A stretch of DNA of 64,000 bases from the NCBI GenBank assembly GCA_019915015.1, contig JAHBBC010000022.1, positions 186,001-250,000 of the forward strand, written 5' to 3'. Each line of letters begins with the position of its first letter. Position 1 is the first letter of the stretch. This document shows positions 21,633-30,400 of this stretch, piece by piece. This DNA is from Auriscalpium vulgare (lineage: Eukaryota > Basidiomycota > Agaricomycetes > Russulales > Auriscalpiaceae). The translations under genes were made by a program, and so were the position numbers. The notes beneath the pieces were generated by a model that worked only from the letters and a program-made list of their open reading frames with translations, was not told where the DNA came from and searched no databases.

Positions 21633-21973
21633 TGTAGACTCACGTCTACCACGCGCGGTCACGCGTCCGACGAGGCCGACGCGTGTACCCGTTTCGGAGT
21701 GGTTGTTACTATATACGGATCTTTCTTTTGCTTCTCGCTACTTACGGTTGACACGCTCGTCTTATATACGCGCACGACAGCGCCGTCTCGCTCGTCTCTC
21801 TTTTCCCTCTCCCTCACGTACACGGTGCTAGGTATGTTACGCGCTGGTCTCTCTTTTCCCTCTCCCTCACGTACACGGTGCTAGCACGATATCTCGGCAA
21901 TCATACTCGGTTCCTTTCACGAGCGCCCGACTCCGGACGCCCTCTGAGTGTTGTCGCCGCACGGCGGCTTCCA
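21633..21973 (+). repeat. Element C 5' LTR
   Basis: 341 bp, TG...CA ends. Has TATATA at 21763-21768 as a promoter candidate. A block of about 36 bp (CTCTCTTTTCCCTCTCCCTCACG...GGTGCTAG) occurs twice inside the LTR, separated by about 20 bp. Confidence 0.95.
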
Positions 21974-22281
21974 CTTTTTTTTTGAAAACGAACCGACCGC
22001 CATCCGCCATCCTGACGACCGCCGCTCGTCGTACACGCTCCGCGACTCGCCTCACGGTGGACCACGGAACCAGGACGGGCCGCACGACCACACGGTCGCT
22101 TCCACCACCCGCCCTTGAACGTCGTCGTTCGCCACGACTCCAGTCGCCCGCCAGCCCCGCGTCAACCGACCTGGCCTCGGCTTTCACGTCCGCAGTGTGG
22201 ACTGAACTCGAGGACTCGCTCCCGCCCACGCCGTCCCCGCTACACCCCGACCGCCCCACGCCTGTCACTGTCCCGCTGCCC

Positions 22282-25200
22282 ATGTCCCGTCCGCCGTCTC
22301 CGGACGAACCAGCACTCGCCGACGCACCCCTTCCCGTCACCCGTCCGCTTGTCACATACACGTCACCGTCTCCATCGCCGCCGTCACCGCCGCCGCCGCC
22401 GCCCGTCCAGACCGCATATACCCCGCTTCCTCGCCGCCGTCGCTACTACGACTCCGACTCATCCGACTCAGACTCCGAGACCGTCCCACACACACACTCC
22501 ACCATGTCCGCTACCGCCACCGCACGCGTTGAACAGTCGTCCGTTACGAAGCCTCCCACTCTCACTCCGGGCAACGTCTCGCCCGAGGCCCTCCGCGAAT
22601 TTCGATACGCCTGCGAGTCGTACCACAAGCACAAGGACATCGCCGTCCTCGACCAAACGAAGATGATCACGGACGGTTTCCATGATCCCCGCATACGCGA
22701 GTGGGTCCGCGCGCGGCGCGATTACTACGAGGCGCTCCCGTTCGAGGACTTCCTCGTCCTTTTCGGTCGCAGGTGGCTCCAGCCGGGCTGGGAGCTGCGC
22801 GTGTCCAACGCGCTGCTGAACTCGCGCCAAGGTACCCGCCCTTTCGCCGAATGGCAGGTTGAAATGACCTCCAAGAACACCCTCCTCGTTGACACCCCTT
22901 CCTACCTCGATGACGACGCCATGCGACGCAAGCTGAATGCGGGCATGAACATCGACCTCGGTGCGGAGGTACACGACGCCCGCTTCCCTGCGGACATGCC
23001 GCTCGAGGACTGGCTTGACGCCGTCGAGACCCTCGACCTCAAGCGCATCCGCAACGTAGAGAAGATCACGGCCGAAGTCGCCCGCATGGCCCGTGGGCAC
23101 AAGGATGCACAGCCTGCCGCCAGCGCCTCACGCTCCGGTTCCTCCTCCAGCGCCCCGCGTGCCGGTGCGGCTGGCGCTCCCTCCCGCGGTGGGCTCCCCA
23201 GGCTCACCGACGAGGACCGCACGCTCCTCAATGCGCATCAAGGCTGTTGCAAGTGCCGCCGTTTTTACGCCGGTCACCGCTCCATCGACTGCAAGGTCGG
23301 CTTCCCGGCGGCCGACACCTACAAACCGCTCACCGAGGAGGCGGCTCAGGCCGCGGCTCGGGCTCAACAGAAGACCAAGGCCAAGCCTGGGTTCGTCGCC
23401 GCTGTCCTGCCGGCAGTGGATGCGTCGTCCTCCGCGGTCATAGGCGACGGGTCGGAGAGCGATTCGGACGCCATGTACGTCGTCTGCCCCGTTCGCGCTG
23501 CCCCCCTCCGTCCCTCCTCCCCTTCTCCGAGCACACCTCTCGTCGAAGAGCCCATGTTGTGGTATTGCACCGCGACTGGGCCCCGCCCTCTCCACGGGCG
23601 CGGCGCGGAGGTCGAACTAGCTGCCCTTATTGACGACGGCTCACAGGTAGTGCTCGTTCGCGAGAGCGTCGCCGCCAAGCTCGGGCTCCGTCGCCACTGC
23701 CTCGCCAAGCCAATTCCTCTGGGTGCCGCTTTCAGCGCAGGGGGGGATCATACGTTTTCTCAGGATACGTCGTCTGTCGTCGCGACCCATTGGGTCAAAT
23801 TATCACTTTCTTCCTCCGATTCACGTTATCGCGCTCGCTCTGTCCGTGCACTCCTTGCCCCCGACGCTATGTGTATGCCTGTTATCCTCGGCCTCCCGTT
23901 CCTCGTTGCAAATCAAATCATCGTTGACCATCATCTGCGCACGTCCATTCCTAAGGGCTCGGACTACAACATGCTACACGACTACGATGACGACCCTCCC
24001 CCAACCTCTGGTGACGCCCCATCGTCTCCCACACGCGCTGATATTCTTGCGGCCCGCGCGTGCATGGTTGGTGAGCTGACCGCGCGTCTGCTGCCGCAAC
24101 GCGCGCACTGCGATCGGTTGGCTGAGCACGTCGCACCGGTGAACATCGTCGCGGCGGTGAAGGTTCGAGTGGCAGCCTTGGCTCATGCGCAAACCCTCCA
24201 GGAGCTTGACTCCCGCATGAAATCCAAGTACGCGGCCCTCTTCCCGTCCGACATCCCTCACCTCGACGACCTGCCGTCCGACGTCTACCATCGTATCCGT
24301 CTCAAAGATGCGAACAAGACGATTGCGACGCGGTCGTACAACTGCCCACGCAAATATCGCGACGCCTGGCGCACGCTACTGGACCAGCACCTATCTGCTG
24401 GTCGCATACGCCCGTCGGCTAGCGAGCACGCGTCCCCCGCGTTCATCATTCCCAAGTCGGATCCCAGTGCATTGCCGCGCTGGGTCAACGACTACAGGAT
24501 GTTGAATGCAAACACGGTCCCAGATTCACACCCGCTGCCGCGTGTCGATGACATCCTCGCGGACTGCGCCAAGGGTAAAATCTGGGGGAAGCTGGACATG
24601 ACAAATGCCTTTTTCCAGACGCGTGTGCATCCCGACGACATCCACCTCACTGCAGTCACCACGCCGTTCGGGCTGTACGAGTGGACCGTTATGCCGATGG
24701 GAGGCCGCAACGCCCCGGGCACCCATCAACGCCGTATGACGGCCGCCTTGCGGCAACACATCGGCGTCATTTGCCACGTGTATCTGGACGACATCATCAT
24801 CTGGTCGCAGACCGTTGATGAACACATCCAGAACGTCGACACGGTTCTGCGCACTCTTCGCGACGCGCAGCTCTATTGCTCGCTGAAGAAGACGTCCCTG
24901 TTCTGTGAGTCCGTTCACTTCCTTGGCCACGAGATCTCGCGGCGGGGGATCGAAGCGGACCCAACGAAGATTGAGCGGATCATGGACTGGCCCGTCCCGC
25001 GCAACGCGACGGAGGTCCGCGCGTTCCTGGGGCTGGTGCGCTACATCGCCACCTTCCTGCCCCAGCTCGCCGAGCTCACGCGCGTTCTGACGCCTCTCAC
25101 GACGCTCGATGCGCAGCATGACTGGCCGGGGTGGTTCCCGTCCCATCAAGCTGCCTTCGACGGCGTAAAAGCGTTGGTTCTCAGCCGGGAGTGTCTCACC

Positions 25201-27219
25201 ACCATAGACCACCAGAATCCCGGCGAGAACAAAATCTGGGTTACGACCGATGCCAGTGATTTCCGCACTGGTGCCGTCCTCTCGTGGGGTCCCACCTGGG
25301 AGAGCGCGCGGCCGGTGGCCTTCGACTCTATGCAGTTGAAGGGTCCGCAGCTCAACTACCCGGTCCACGAGAAGGAGCTGCTCGCGATCGTCCGCGCGTT
25401 GCAGAAATGGCGTGTGGACCTTCTAGGTTCACATTTCGTCGTACGTACCGATCACCGCACACTGGAGCACTTCCAGACGCAGCGCGAACTCTCACGTCGT
25501 CAATGTCGCTGGCAGGAATACCTCGCCCAGTATGACTTCGACATCGAGTACGTTCCTGGGCCTGACAACACTGTTGCTGACGCACTGTCGCGTCTCCCGG
25601 TCGAACGCGAGACGTCAACTGTCTCTGCTTTTGCTGCCGCAGTCTGCCTGTCGCGGGTGGTATCCCACCCCGACGCAAGGCTCCCTGTCGTTTGTGCTGT
25701 GACGCTCCAGATTGCGCAAGACCGTGCGCTCTTGGACTCCATTCGTTCCGGATACAGCGACGACGCGTTCTGCGCCCGTCTGCTCCGGAACTTGGAGAGT
25801 GCTCCAGGCGCGCGCTTGCAGGACGGCCTGCTCTTTGTCGGTGAGCGGTTGGTCGTCCCCCGTACTCCCTCTCTGCGCGAGACCTTTTTCCAGCTCGCGC
25901 ACGACGCTCTCGGTCACTTCGGCGCGGATAAGTCCTATGCCGCGCTCCGGTCGTCTTACTACTGGCCTGGTATGCGCAGAGACTTGGAGCTTGGGTACAT
26001 CGCCTCTTGCGCCGAGTGCCAACGAAACAAGTCGCCTTCGGTAAAGCCACCTGGGCCTTTGCACCCTCTATCTGTGCCCGACGCTCGCGGTGACTGCGTC
26101 GCCATCGACTTCATTGGTCCGCTGCCGCCCGACTCTGGTTTCGACACGATCGTGTCCATGACTGATCGCGCTGGCTCCGACGTCCGCCTCGTGCCCGTGA
26201 AGAGCTCTATTACGGCGCCCGAATTCGCGGCTGTCTTCTTCGACCACTGGTTCTGCGAGAACGGACTGCCGCTCGAAATTGTCTCCGACCGCGACAAACT
26301 CTTTGTGTCTCGGTTCTGGCGCGCTCTGCACCGTCTTACGGGTGTAAAACTCAAGATGTCCTCGGCTTTCCATCCACAAACCGACGGTGCGAGCGAGCGA
26401 ACGAACAAGACGGTCAACCAATGCTTGCGTTTCCACGTCGACCGACAACAACGCGGCTGGGTTCGCGCTCTCCCGCGCGTCCGTTTCGACATCATGAATA
26501 CGGTGAACGCCTCCACGGGTTTCTCACCTTTCCAGTTGCGCATGGGACGCCAGCCTCGCCTTATCCCTCCCCTCGTTCAGCCAGCTGCAGACGCAACGGT
26601 GGCTGAATTCGGCACGGACGGCGAAGCGGCACAACGCATCATCGACCAAATCACTGTAGACTTTGCTGAGGCACAAGACGCGCTTTTCGCTGCAAAACTC
26701 ATACAGGCCGACACAGCCAACCGTTTACGCGGGCCTGAACACGCTTACGCAGTCGGTGACCGCGTGCTACTCTCCACTTTCCATCGACGGCGCGATTACA
26801 AAGCCCAAGATCCCTCCCGTGTCGCCAAGTTCATGCCCCGTTTTGACGGTCCGTACGAGGTCGTCCGCGCCTTCCCTGATCGCAGCGTCTACACCCTCGA
26901 CTTACCCGCCACGTCGGGTATTTTCCCCACTTTCCACGCGAGCCTACTCCGCCCCTTCGTACCTAACGACGACTCCGTCGCACCCTCGCGCGCACTTGCG
27001 CGTCCTGGGCCTGTCGTCGCCGCCGACGGCGAGCACGAGTGGGAAGTCGACGAGATTATTGACCAACGCCGCCGTGGGCGCGGCTATCAATACCTCGTTC
27101 GCTGGCGCGGGTATGGCGACGAAGATCTGCAATGGCTACCCTCGCGCGAGCTCGCCGAGTGTGCTGCCCTGGACCGGTGGCTTGCTCGTGCACCCCCCGG
27201 GGGGAGCTCTTCTTCCTAG
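22282..27219 (+). CDS. Element C Gag-Pol polyprotein with chromodomain
   Basis: First ATG in the frame is at 22282 (MSRPPSPDEP), about 1645 residues; the frame is open back to 21982, so a non-ATG start is possible. Order: Gag, then a variant knuckle CCKCRRFYAGHRSIDC (C-x2-C-x6-H-x4-C). Protease: ALIDDGSQVVLVRE (DDG in place of DTG/DSG) and MPVILGLPF. RT: FIIPKSD, KLDMTNAFFQTRV, MPMGGRNAPGTHQR and YLDDIIIW. RNase H: WVTTDASDFRTGAVLSW, EKELLAIV and VADALSRL. Integrase zinc-binding HDALGHFG...YYWPGM..CAECQ, then core D in AIDFIGPLP, D in IVSDRDKLF and E in DGASERTN. A chromodomain ends it (EWEVDEIIDQRRRGRGYQYLVRW split by WRGYGDEDLQWLP). Gag and Pol share one frame with no stop. All catalytic sites present. 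Confidence 0.93.
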   Translation: MSRPPSPDEPALADAPLPVTRPLVTYTSPSPSPPSPPPPPPVQTAYTPLPRRRRYYDSDSSDSDSETVPHTHSTMSATATARVEQSSVTKPPTLTPGNVSPEALREFRYACESYHKHKDIAVLDQTKMITDGFHDPRIREWVRARRDYYEALPFEDFLVLFGRRWLQPGWELRVSNALLNSRQGTRPFAEWQVEMTSKNTLLVDTPSYLDDDAMRRKLNAGMNIDLGAEVHDARFPADMPLEDWLDAVETLDLKRIRNVEKITAEVARMARGHKDAQPAASASRSGSSSSAPRAGAAGAPSRGGLPRLTDEDRTLLNAHQGCCKCRRFYAGHRSIDCKVGFPAADTYKPLTEEAAQAAARAQQKTKAKPGFVAAVLPAVDASSSAVIGDGSESDSDAMYVVCPVRAAPLRPSSPSPSTPLVEEPMLWYCTATGPRPLHGRGAEVELAALIDDGSQVVLVRESVAAKLGLRRHCLAKPIPLGAAFSAGGDHTFSQDTSSVVATHWVKLSLSSSDSRYRARSVRALLAPDAMCMPVILGLPFLVANQIIVDHHLRTSIPKGSDYNMLHDYDDDPPPTSGDAPSSPTRADILAARACMVGELTARLLPQRAHCDRLAEHVAPVNIVAAVKVRVAALAHAQTLQELDSRMKSKYAALFPSDIPHLDDLPSDVYHRIRLKDANKTIATRSYNCPRKYRDAWRTLLDQHLSAGRIRPSASEHASPAFIIPKSDPSALPRWVNDYRMLNANTVPDSHPLPRVDDILADCAKGKIWGKLDMTNAFFQTRVHPDDIHLTAVTTPFGLYEWTVMPMGGRNAPGTHQRRMTAALRQHIGVICHVYLDDIIIWSQTVDEHIQNVDTVLRTLRDAQLYCSLKKTSLFCESVHFLGHEISRRGIEADPTKIERIMDWPVPRNATEVRAFLGLVRYIATFLPQLAELTRVLTPLTTLDAQHDWPGWFPSHQAAFDGVKALVLSRECLTTIDHQNPGENKIWVTTDASDFRTGAVLSWGPTWESARPVAFDSMQLKGPQLNYPVHEKELLAIVRALQKWRVDLLGSHFVVRTDHRTLEHFQTQRELSRRQCRWQEYLAQYDFDIEYVPGPDNTVADALSRLPVERETSTVSAFAAAVCLSRVVSHPDARLPVVCAVTLQIAQDRALLDSIRSGYSDDAFCARLLRNLESAPGARLQDGLLFVGERLVVPRTPSLRETFFQLAHDALGHFGADKSYAALRSSYYWPGMRRDLELGYIASCAECQRNKSPSVKPPGPLHPLSVPDARGDCVAIDFIGPLPPDSGFDTIVSMTDRAGSDVRLVPVKSSITAPEFAAVFFDHWFCENGLPLEIVSDRDKLFVSRFWRALHRLTGVKLKMSSAFHPQTDGASERTNKTVNQCLRFHVDRQQRGWVRALPRVRFDIMNTVNASTGFSPFQLRMGRQPRLIPPLVQPAADATVAEFGTDGEAAQRIIDQITVDFAEAQDALFAAKLIQADTANRLRGPEHAYAVGDRVLLSTFHRRRDYKAQDPSRVAKFMPRFDGPYEVVRAFPDRSVYTLDLPATSGIFPTFHASLLRPFVPNDDSVAPSRALARPGPVVAADGEHEWEVDEIIDQRRRGRGYQYLVRWRGYGDEDLQWLPSRELAECAALDRWLARAPPGGSSSS

Positions 27220-27229
27220 GGGGGAGGAG
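27219..27229 (+). other. Element C polypurine tract
   Basis: GGGGGGAGGAG immediately upstream of the 3' LTR; it overlaps the last base of the polyprotein stop codon. Confidence 0.8.
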
Positions 27230-27570
27230 TGTAGACTCACGTCTACCACGCGCGGTCACGCGTCCGACGAGGCCGACGCGTGTACCCGTTTCGGAGTGGT
27301 TGTTACTATATACGGATCTTTCTTTTGCTTCTCGCTACTTACGGTTGACACGCTCGTCTTATATACGCGCACGACAGCGCCGTCTCGCTCGTCTCTCTTT
27401 TCCCTCTCCCTCACGTACACGGTGCTAGGTATGTTACGCGCTGGTCTCTCTTTTCCCTCTCCCTCACGTACACGGTGCTAGCACGATATCTCGGCAATCA
27501 TACTCGGTTCCTTTCACGAGCGCCCGACTCCGGACGCCCTCTGAGTGTTGTCGCCGCACGGCGGCTTCCA
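27230..27570 (+). repeat. Element C 3' LTR
   Basis: 341 bp, no difference from the 5' LTR noticed on reading. Followed by the ATGGG duplication at 27571-27575 and by element A's integrase. Confidence 0.95.
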
Positions 27571-27727
27571 ATGGGAGTCCGCGTACTGTGCGTCCCCGAC
27601 ACCATGTTCGGAAAGCGCAAACTCCGTGAAGTAATCACGGACGCCGCTCACCGAACACTGGGCCACATGGGAACGCAAAAGACATCAGAGTACATCCGTC
27701 GCTGGTTCTGGTGGCCGCGAATGGGGC
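27571..27727 (+). pseudogene. Element A integrase zinc-binding fragment
   Basis: Resumes the element A frame: VRVLCVPDTMFGKRKLRE, then H in DAAHRTLGHMGTQKT and YIRRWFWWPRMG, the first half of an HHCC integrase zinc finger. After about 27727 the translation turns unrelated (LEFWLCLL) and the CxxC half is missing, so the element was truncated here. Confidence 0.8.
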
Positions 27728-28012
27728 TTGAATTTTGGCTCTGCCTTCTCCCTCTTTCGCCCCGTTCGCTGTCGCACTCCACTCACTCACCTCGGCGTTA
27801 ACAGCACGTACACCACGCGGACGAAGCATACCCCTCACTCTTTTTACTCATTCTTTCTGCCTCTGCCACGACGATAACGTTCAGTTTAAGTCTTTTGAGC
27901 AAGAACGGTGACGTGGCGATGCTCTTGGTCATTGCGCTCTGGGTCCCGGTAAGCCTCTCCAGTGTGATATTCCGCCTTCACAAACCAGCCTAACACTCAT
28001 ATTCGACGGGTC
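27728..28012. other. Unassigned sequence after element A breakpoint
   Basis: Single-copy-looking sequence with no recognised feature; it begins at the truncation point of element A. Confidence 0.4.
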
Positions 28013-28424
28013 ATGGAGCACACCCTCGCCGCGGGCTTGCGGGGAGAGGTCCCCGGTGACGTTGGACGGGACACGCTGTCGCCGGGCGTTCAAGGGGAGC
28101 CCGCATCAAGCACGAGCGGCTCCGGCTTTGCGTGTTTAGCTGTTCGAGGTGAGTCTCATGCGTCCACGGTGCGCAAGGGCTGCGCGCGCTCATGCGCCGG
28201 GGCAGATTTCTCATTTCGCAGGCCTTCGCGACGAGTCTCTCCGGCCACTGCAATCTATGACATGTACGTGCCTCTGTGTCCTGCTTTCGCTATCCTTGCA
28301 TCGCGCTCGCCACACATCCTCGCTCTCTGTAGCCGCTGACCCGCTGTGCTGCACCGCATCGAGCCTCACAGGCGCCTCTATTGTCCGCGCACTTTGGATT
28401 GTGGCGGGATGTGCTGTACGATAG
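28013..28424 (+). CDS. Possible small 2-exon gene, unrecognised
   Basis: ATG at 28013 opens MEHTLAAGLRGEVPG. A GT-AG intron at 28149-28221 (donor GGTGAGT, acceptor TTTCGCAG) joins in frame to an exon ending with TAG at 28422-28424, about 112 residues. The second half has a Cys-rich hydrophobic run (TCTCLCVLLSLSL) that could be a membrane segment. No family recognised. Support is limited to good splice signals and frame continuity. Confidence 0.3.
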
Positions 28425-29004
28425 ACCCGCAGGGCTGTTGTAGAGTATTGCTGTTTACGAGCTGATACAAGCCCGCACGGCGGCACGTTGCCCTCATCTC
28501 GGCCCGTCGGCAACTCGGTCGCTCTGGTGCGCCTGTGGCACAATGCCTCACAGCTCTATTCGCTCGCGCTCGCTTTCACGGCACACGCACTGCTTTGGCC
28601 GAGGTACCCTCATGCAATCATGGTGGAGCACGCGTAGCTCAGCGGGCTCTCGTTCCAGCTCCCACTCTTTGCGAGATAGTGTAGAGTTCCGTAGTTAGTC
28701 TAATGTACATAGTAGAAATGAATATATATCTATTGCCGCTCGAGAGAATGCATCGTGAGGCTACAAAGAAATTATATGAAATTTTGTATCGGTTATGAGC
28801 GTGACAACCATTTGTGCAGTCCCTGAATGTTTGATAATTTATTGGTAGCTTAGGGACAGGTGGCTGTGTACTAAAATAATCGTCTAATCCGTGAATTCGA
28901 ATGAATTCACAGAAATTCACGTGAATTAAGGTGGGAGGCTTTTGCTGATGCGGTCCAAGGCATCCACGAGAAGCTGATATGTGAGTTGACAGGCCAGGCT
29001 TCAG
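28425..29004. other. Gene-free, AT-richer stretch
   Basis: No supportable gene. Contains AT-rich sequence at about 28690-28930 (ATATATATC; GAATTCGAATGAATTCACAG with repeated GAATTCAC), unlike the GC-rich surroundings. Confidence 0.4.
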
Positions 29005-30400
29005 CAGGAGGCCGCGCACCAGCGTCGCACGCACGCTCCTTAAATTGCACTCCCTGCACATCACACGCATCACGAAGCACGTATTCAGCCCGTCCCCACG
29101 AATGTCGGTAGAGTAGCGCGCACAGACCGAGAGCTACCGCCGCCATCCTCGCGTCCGCGCTCTTTGGCACTCTAGCCCCGCCCGACGCCCATGCCACCAC
29201 AAACTCTCCGACGGTACGAATCTTGCTCCTTGTGCTGCCGGACGTTCACTAGCTTGCGGAGGTGCGCGTTGGGCGTCGGCCAGGGGCGAGGTGAAGGGCA
29301 GTTAGAAACCGGGCGGGAGAGTCGAGACCTAGCCGACGTGTTGTGAGGTCCGTGCGCACTGACATCGTTGATGGACGGGCGACGGGGCATACGGCGGTGA
29401 GCTTGAGTAGCAGGGTGGCGGGAAGCGGCCGTGAGGATAGCATGAGCCTGGCGCAAATTCAAAGTGTTATTCCAGCCCCATGCCTCCGATGTACGTACTC
29501 GTCCTTGTCCACCCAGCGCATACAATCCGCTCTCCTGCCCAGACCTCGCGGGCGATCCACCCTCACTACGCCAGGTGTCGCGTGGGGACGCCATGTTATC
29601 CATGCGCGTCCTGCGGGGCCGGGAGACGAGGGTCGGACGCATGGTGTTGCGGATTGCGCGTAAAATGCGAACATAGAGAATAGTAGATGGAGCGGAGTGC
29701 GAGCGAGAACAAGAGGTGACCTGCACAACTATATCAGCGAGCACAACTGAGTGGGAGACGCACGAGCTCGGGCGATAGTAGGATGAGGCATTGCAACTGT
29801 CGCTGGTGTGTGCGGTCGGACGACTGGGGACTGGCAAGCTGGCTAGCGCCGCCTGATCAACCGCCTCGGTGATTGATGGTCAATTTGCTGCGCTTGGTGC
29901 TGACGAAAGCCTCCAGGGAGAGGACGATTGCGCGATTGAAGATTGAGGAGGGAGTAGGCCTGGGAGAAGCAGGGGCTGCGGGTGACGTAGCCGTGGAGGT
30001 TGTTGCCGGTGACATCAGCCTCCGCATCGCACCAGCTCCCAGAGTACACTAGTAGAAACCAGTGGTTCTCATTCTGGAATCGGGATGCGATGAATGAGGA
30101 GACGCACCGACGATAGCTTGATGAGAACGGGCGATGCGCCGGTGCGAGCGACTGGGTGTGATTGATTCATGAGCGAGGCTTACCAGCTTGCATGTGTCGC
30201 CGCTGAGAGTAAGGTCTAATTTGTTCTGAGAGATATGGAAGGGTTTGTGGGTGAGGACAGTTGACGAGAGCGGGAGAGGAATGAATAGGGCCGGTTGACG
30301 CCGTGGGAGTAATGCCGGGCACCACCGACCTCCGAGCCGCTCCCGCACGCTCGTCTCGCTCACCGGCTCACCTGCAGGACATCCTCACGCCCACCCTATT
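29005..30400. repeat. Diverged long repeat, copy 1
   Basis: Resembles 32590-34290 in the same orientation through many blocks, for example CACAAAC-CGC...GGTACGAAT, GTTGATGG(A/G)CGGGCGACGGGGCA, GTGCGGTC(G/A)GACGACT, GGCAAGCTGGCTAGCGCC and GAGACGCACCGACGA. The copies are diverged with indels, and the open minus-strand frame of 221 codons in this copy is not kept in the other, which argues against coding. A short minus-strand match to the BTB core (CPVARPS) near 29370-29400 may be a relic. Confidence 0.6.

Larger units (their letters stand above)
21633..27570 (+). mobile_element. Ty3/Gypsy chromovirus element C, complete and intact
   Basis: 5938 bp, with 341-bp LTRs (TGTAGACTC...GGCTTCCA) that look identical. 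The 5-bp target duplication ATGGG is at 21628-21632 and 27571-27575; a purine tract GGGGGGAGGAG sits immediately before the 3' LTR, and one uninterrupted gag-pol frame fills the interior. Identical LTRs and an open polyprotein indicate a very recent insertion into element A. The C-terminal chromodomain places it among chromoviruses. Confidence 0.95.
8985..27727 (+). mobile_element. Ty3/Gypsy element A, doubly interrupted and 3'-truncated
   Basis: Plus-strand Gypsy remnant in three pieces: gag (8985-9963), protease-RT-RNase H (18839-21632) and the start of integrase (27571-about 27727). Elements B and C sit between the pieces. The pieces join in frame when each insertion and one target-site copy are removed (CCGG at 9960-9963/18835-18838; ATGGG at 21628-21632/27571-27575). 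Homology stops abruptly at about 27727 inside the integrase zinc-binding region, so the catalytic integrase core and 3' LTR are gone. No 5' LTR can be defined because there is no partner copy; sequence upstream of 8985 may include it. Confidence 0.85.

Noticed and set aside
21699..21884. Frames running from element A into the element C LTR, and similar at 27132-27481
   Set aside because: Chimeric extension through an insertion junction, not a product of either element.
29172..29837. Minus-strand frame of 221 codons in long repeat copy 1
   Set aside because: The frame is not preserved in copy 2 and the composition is that of repeat DNA.
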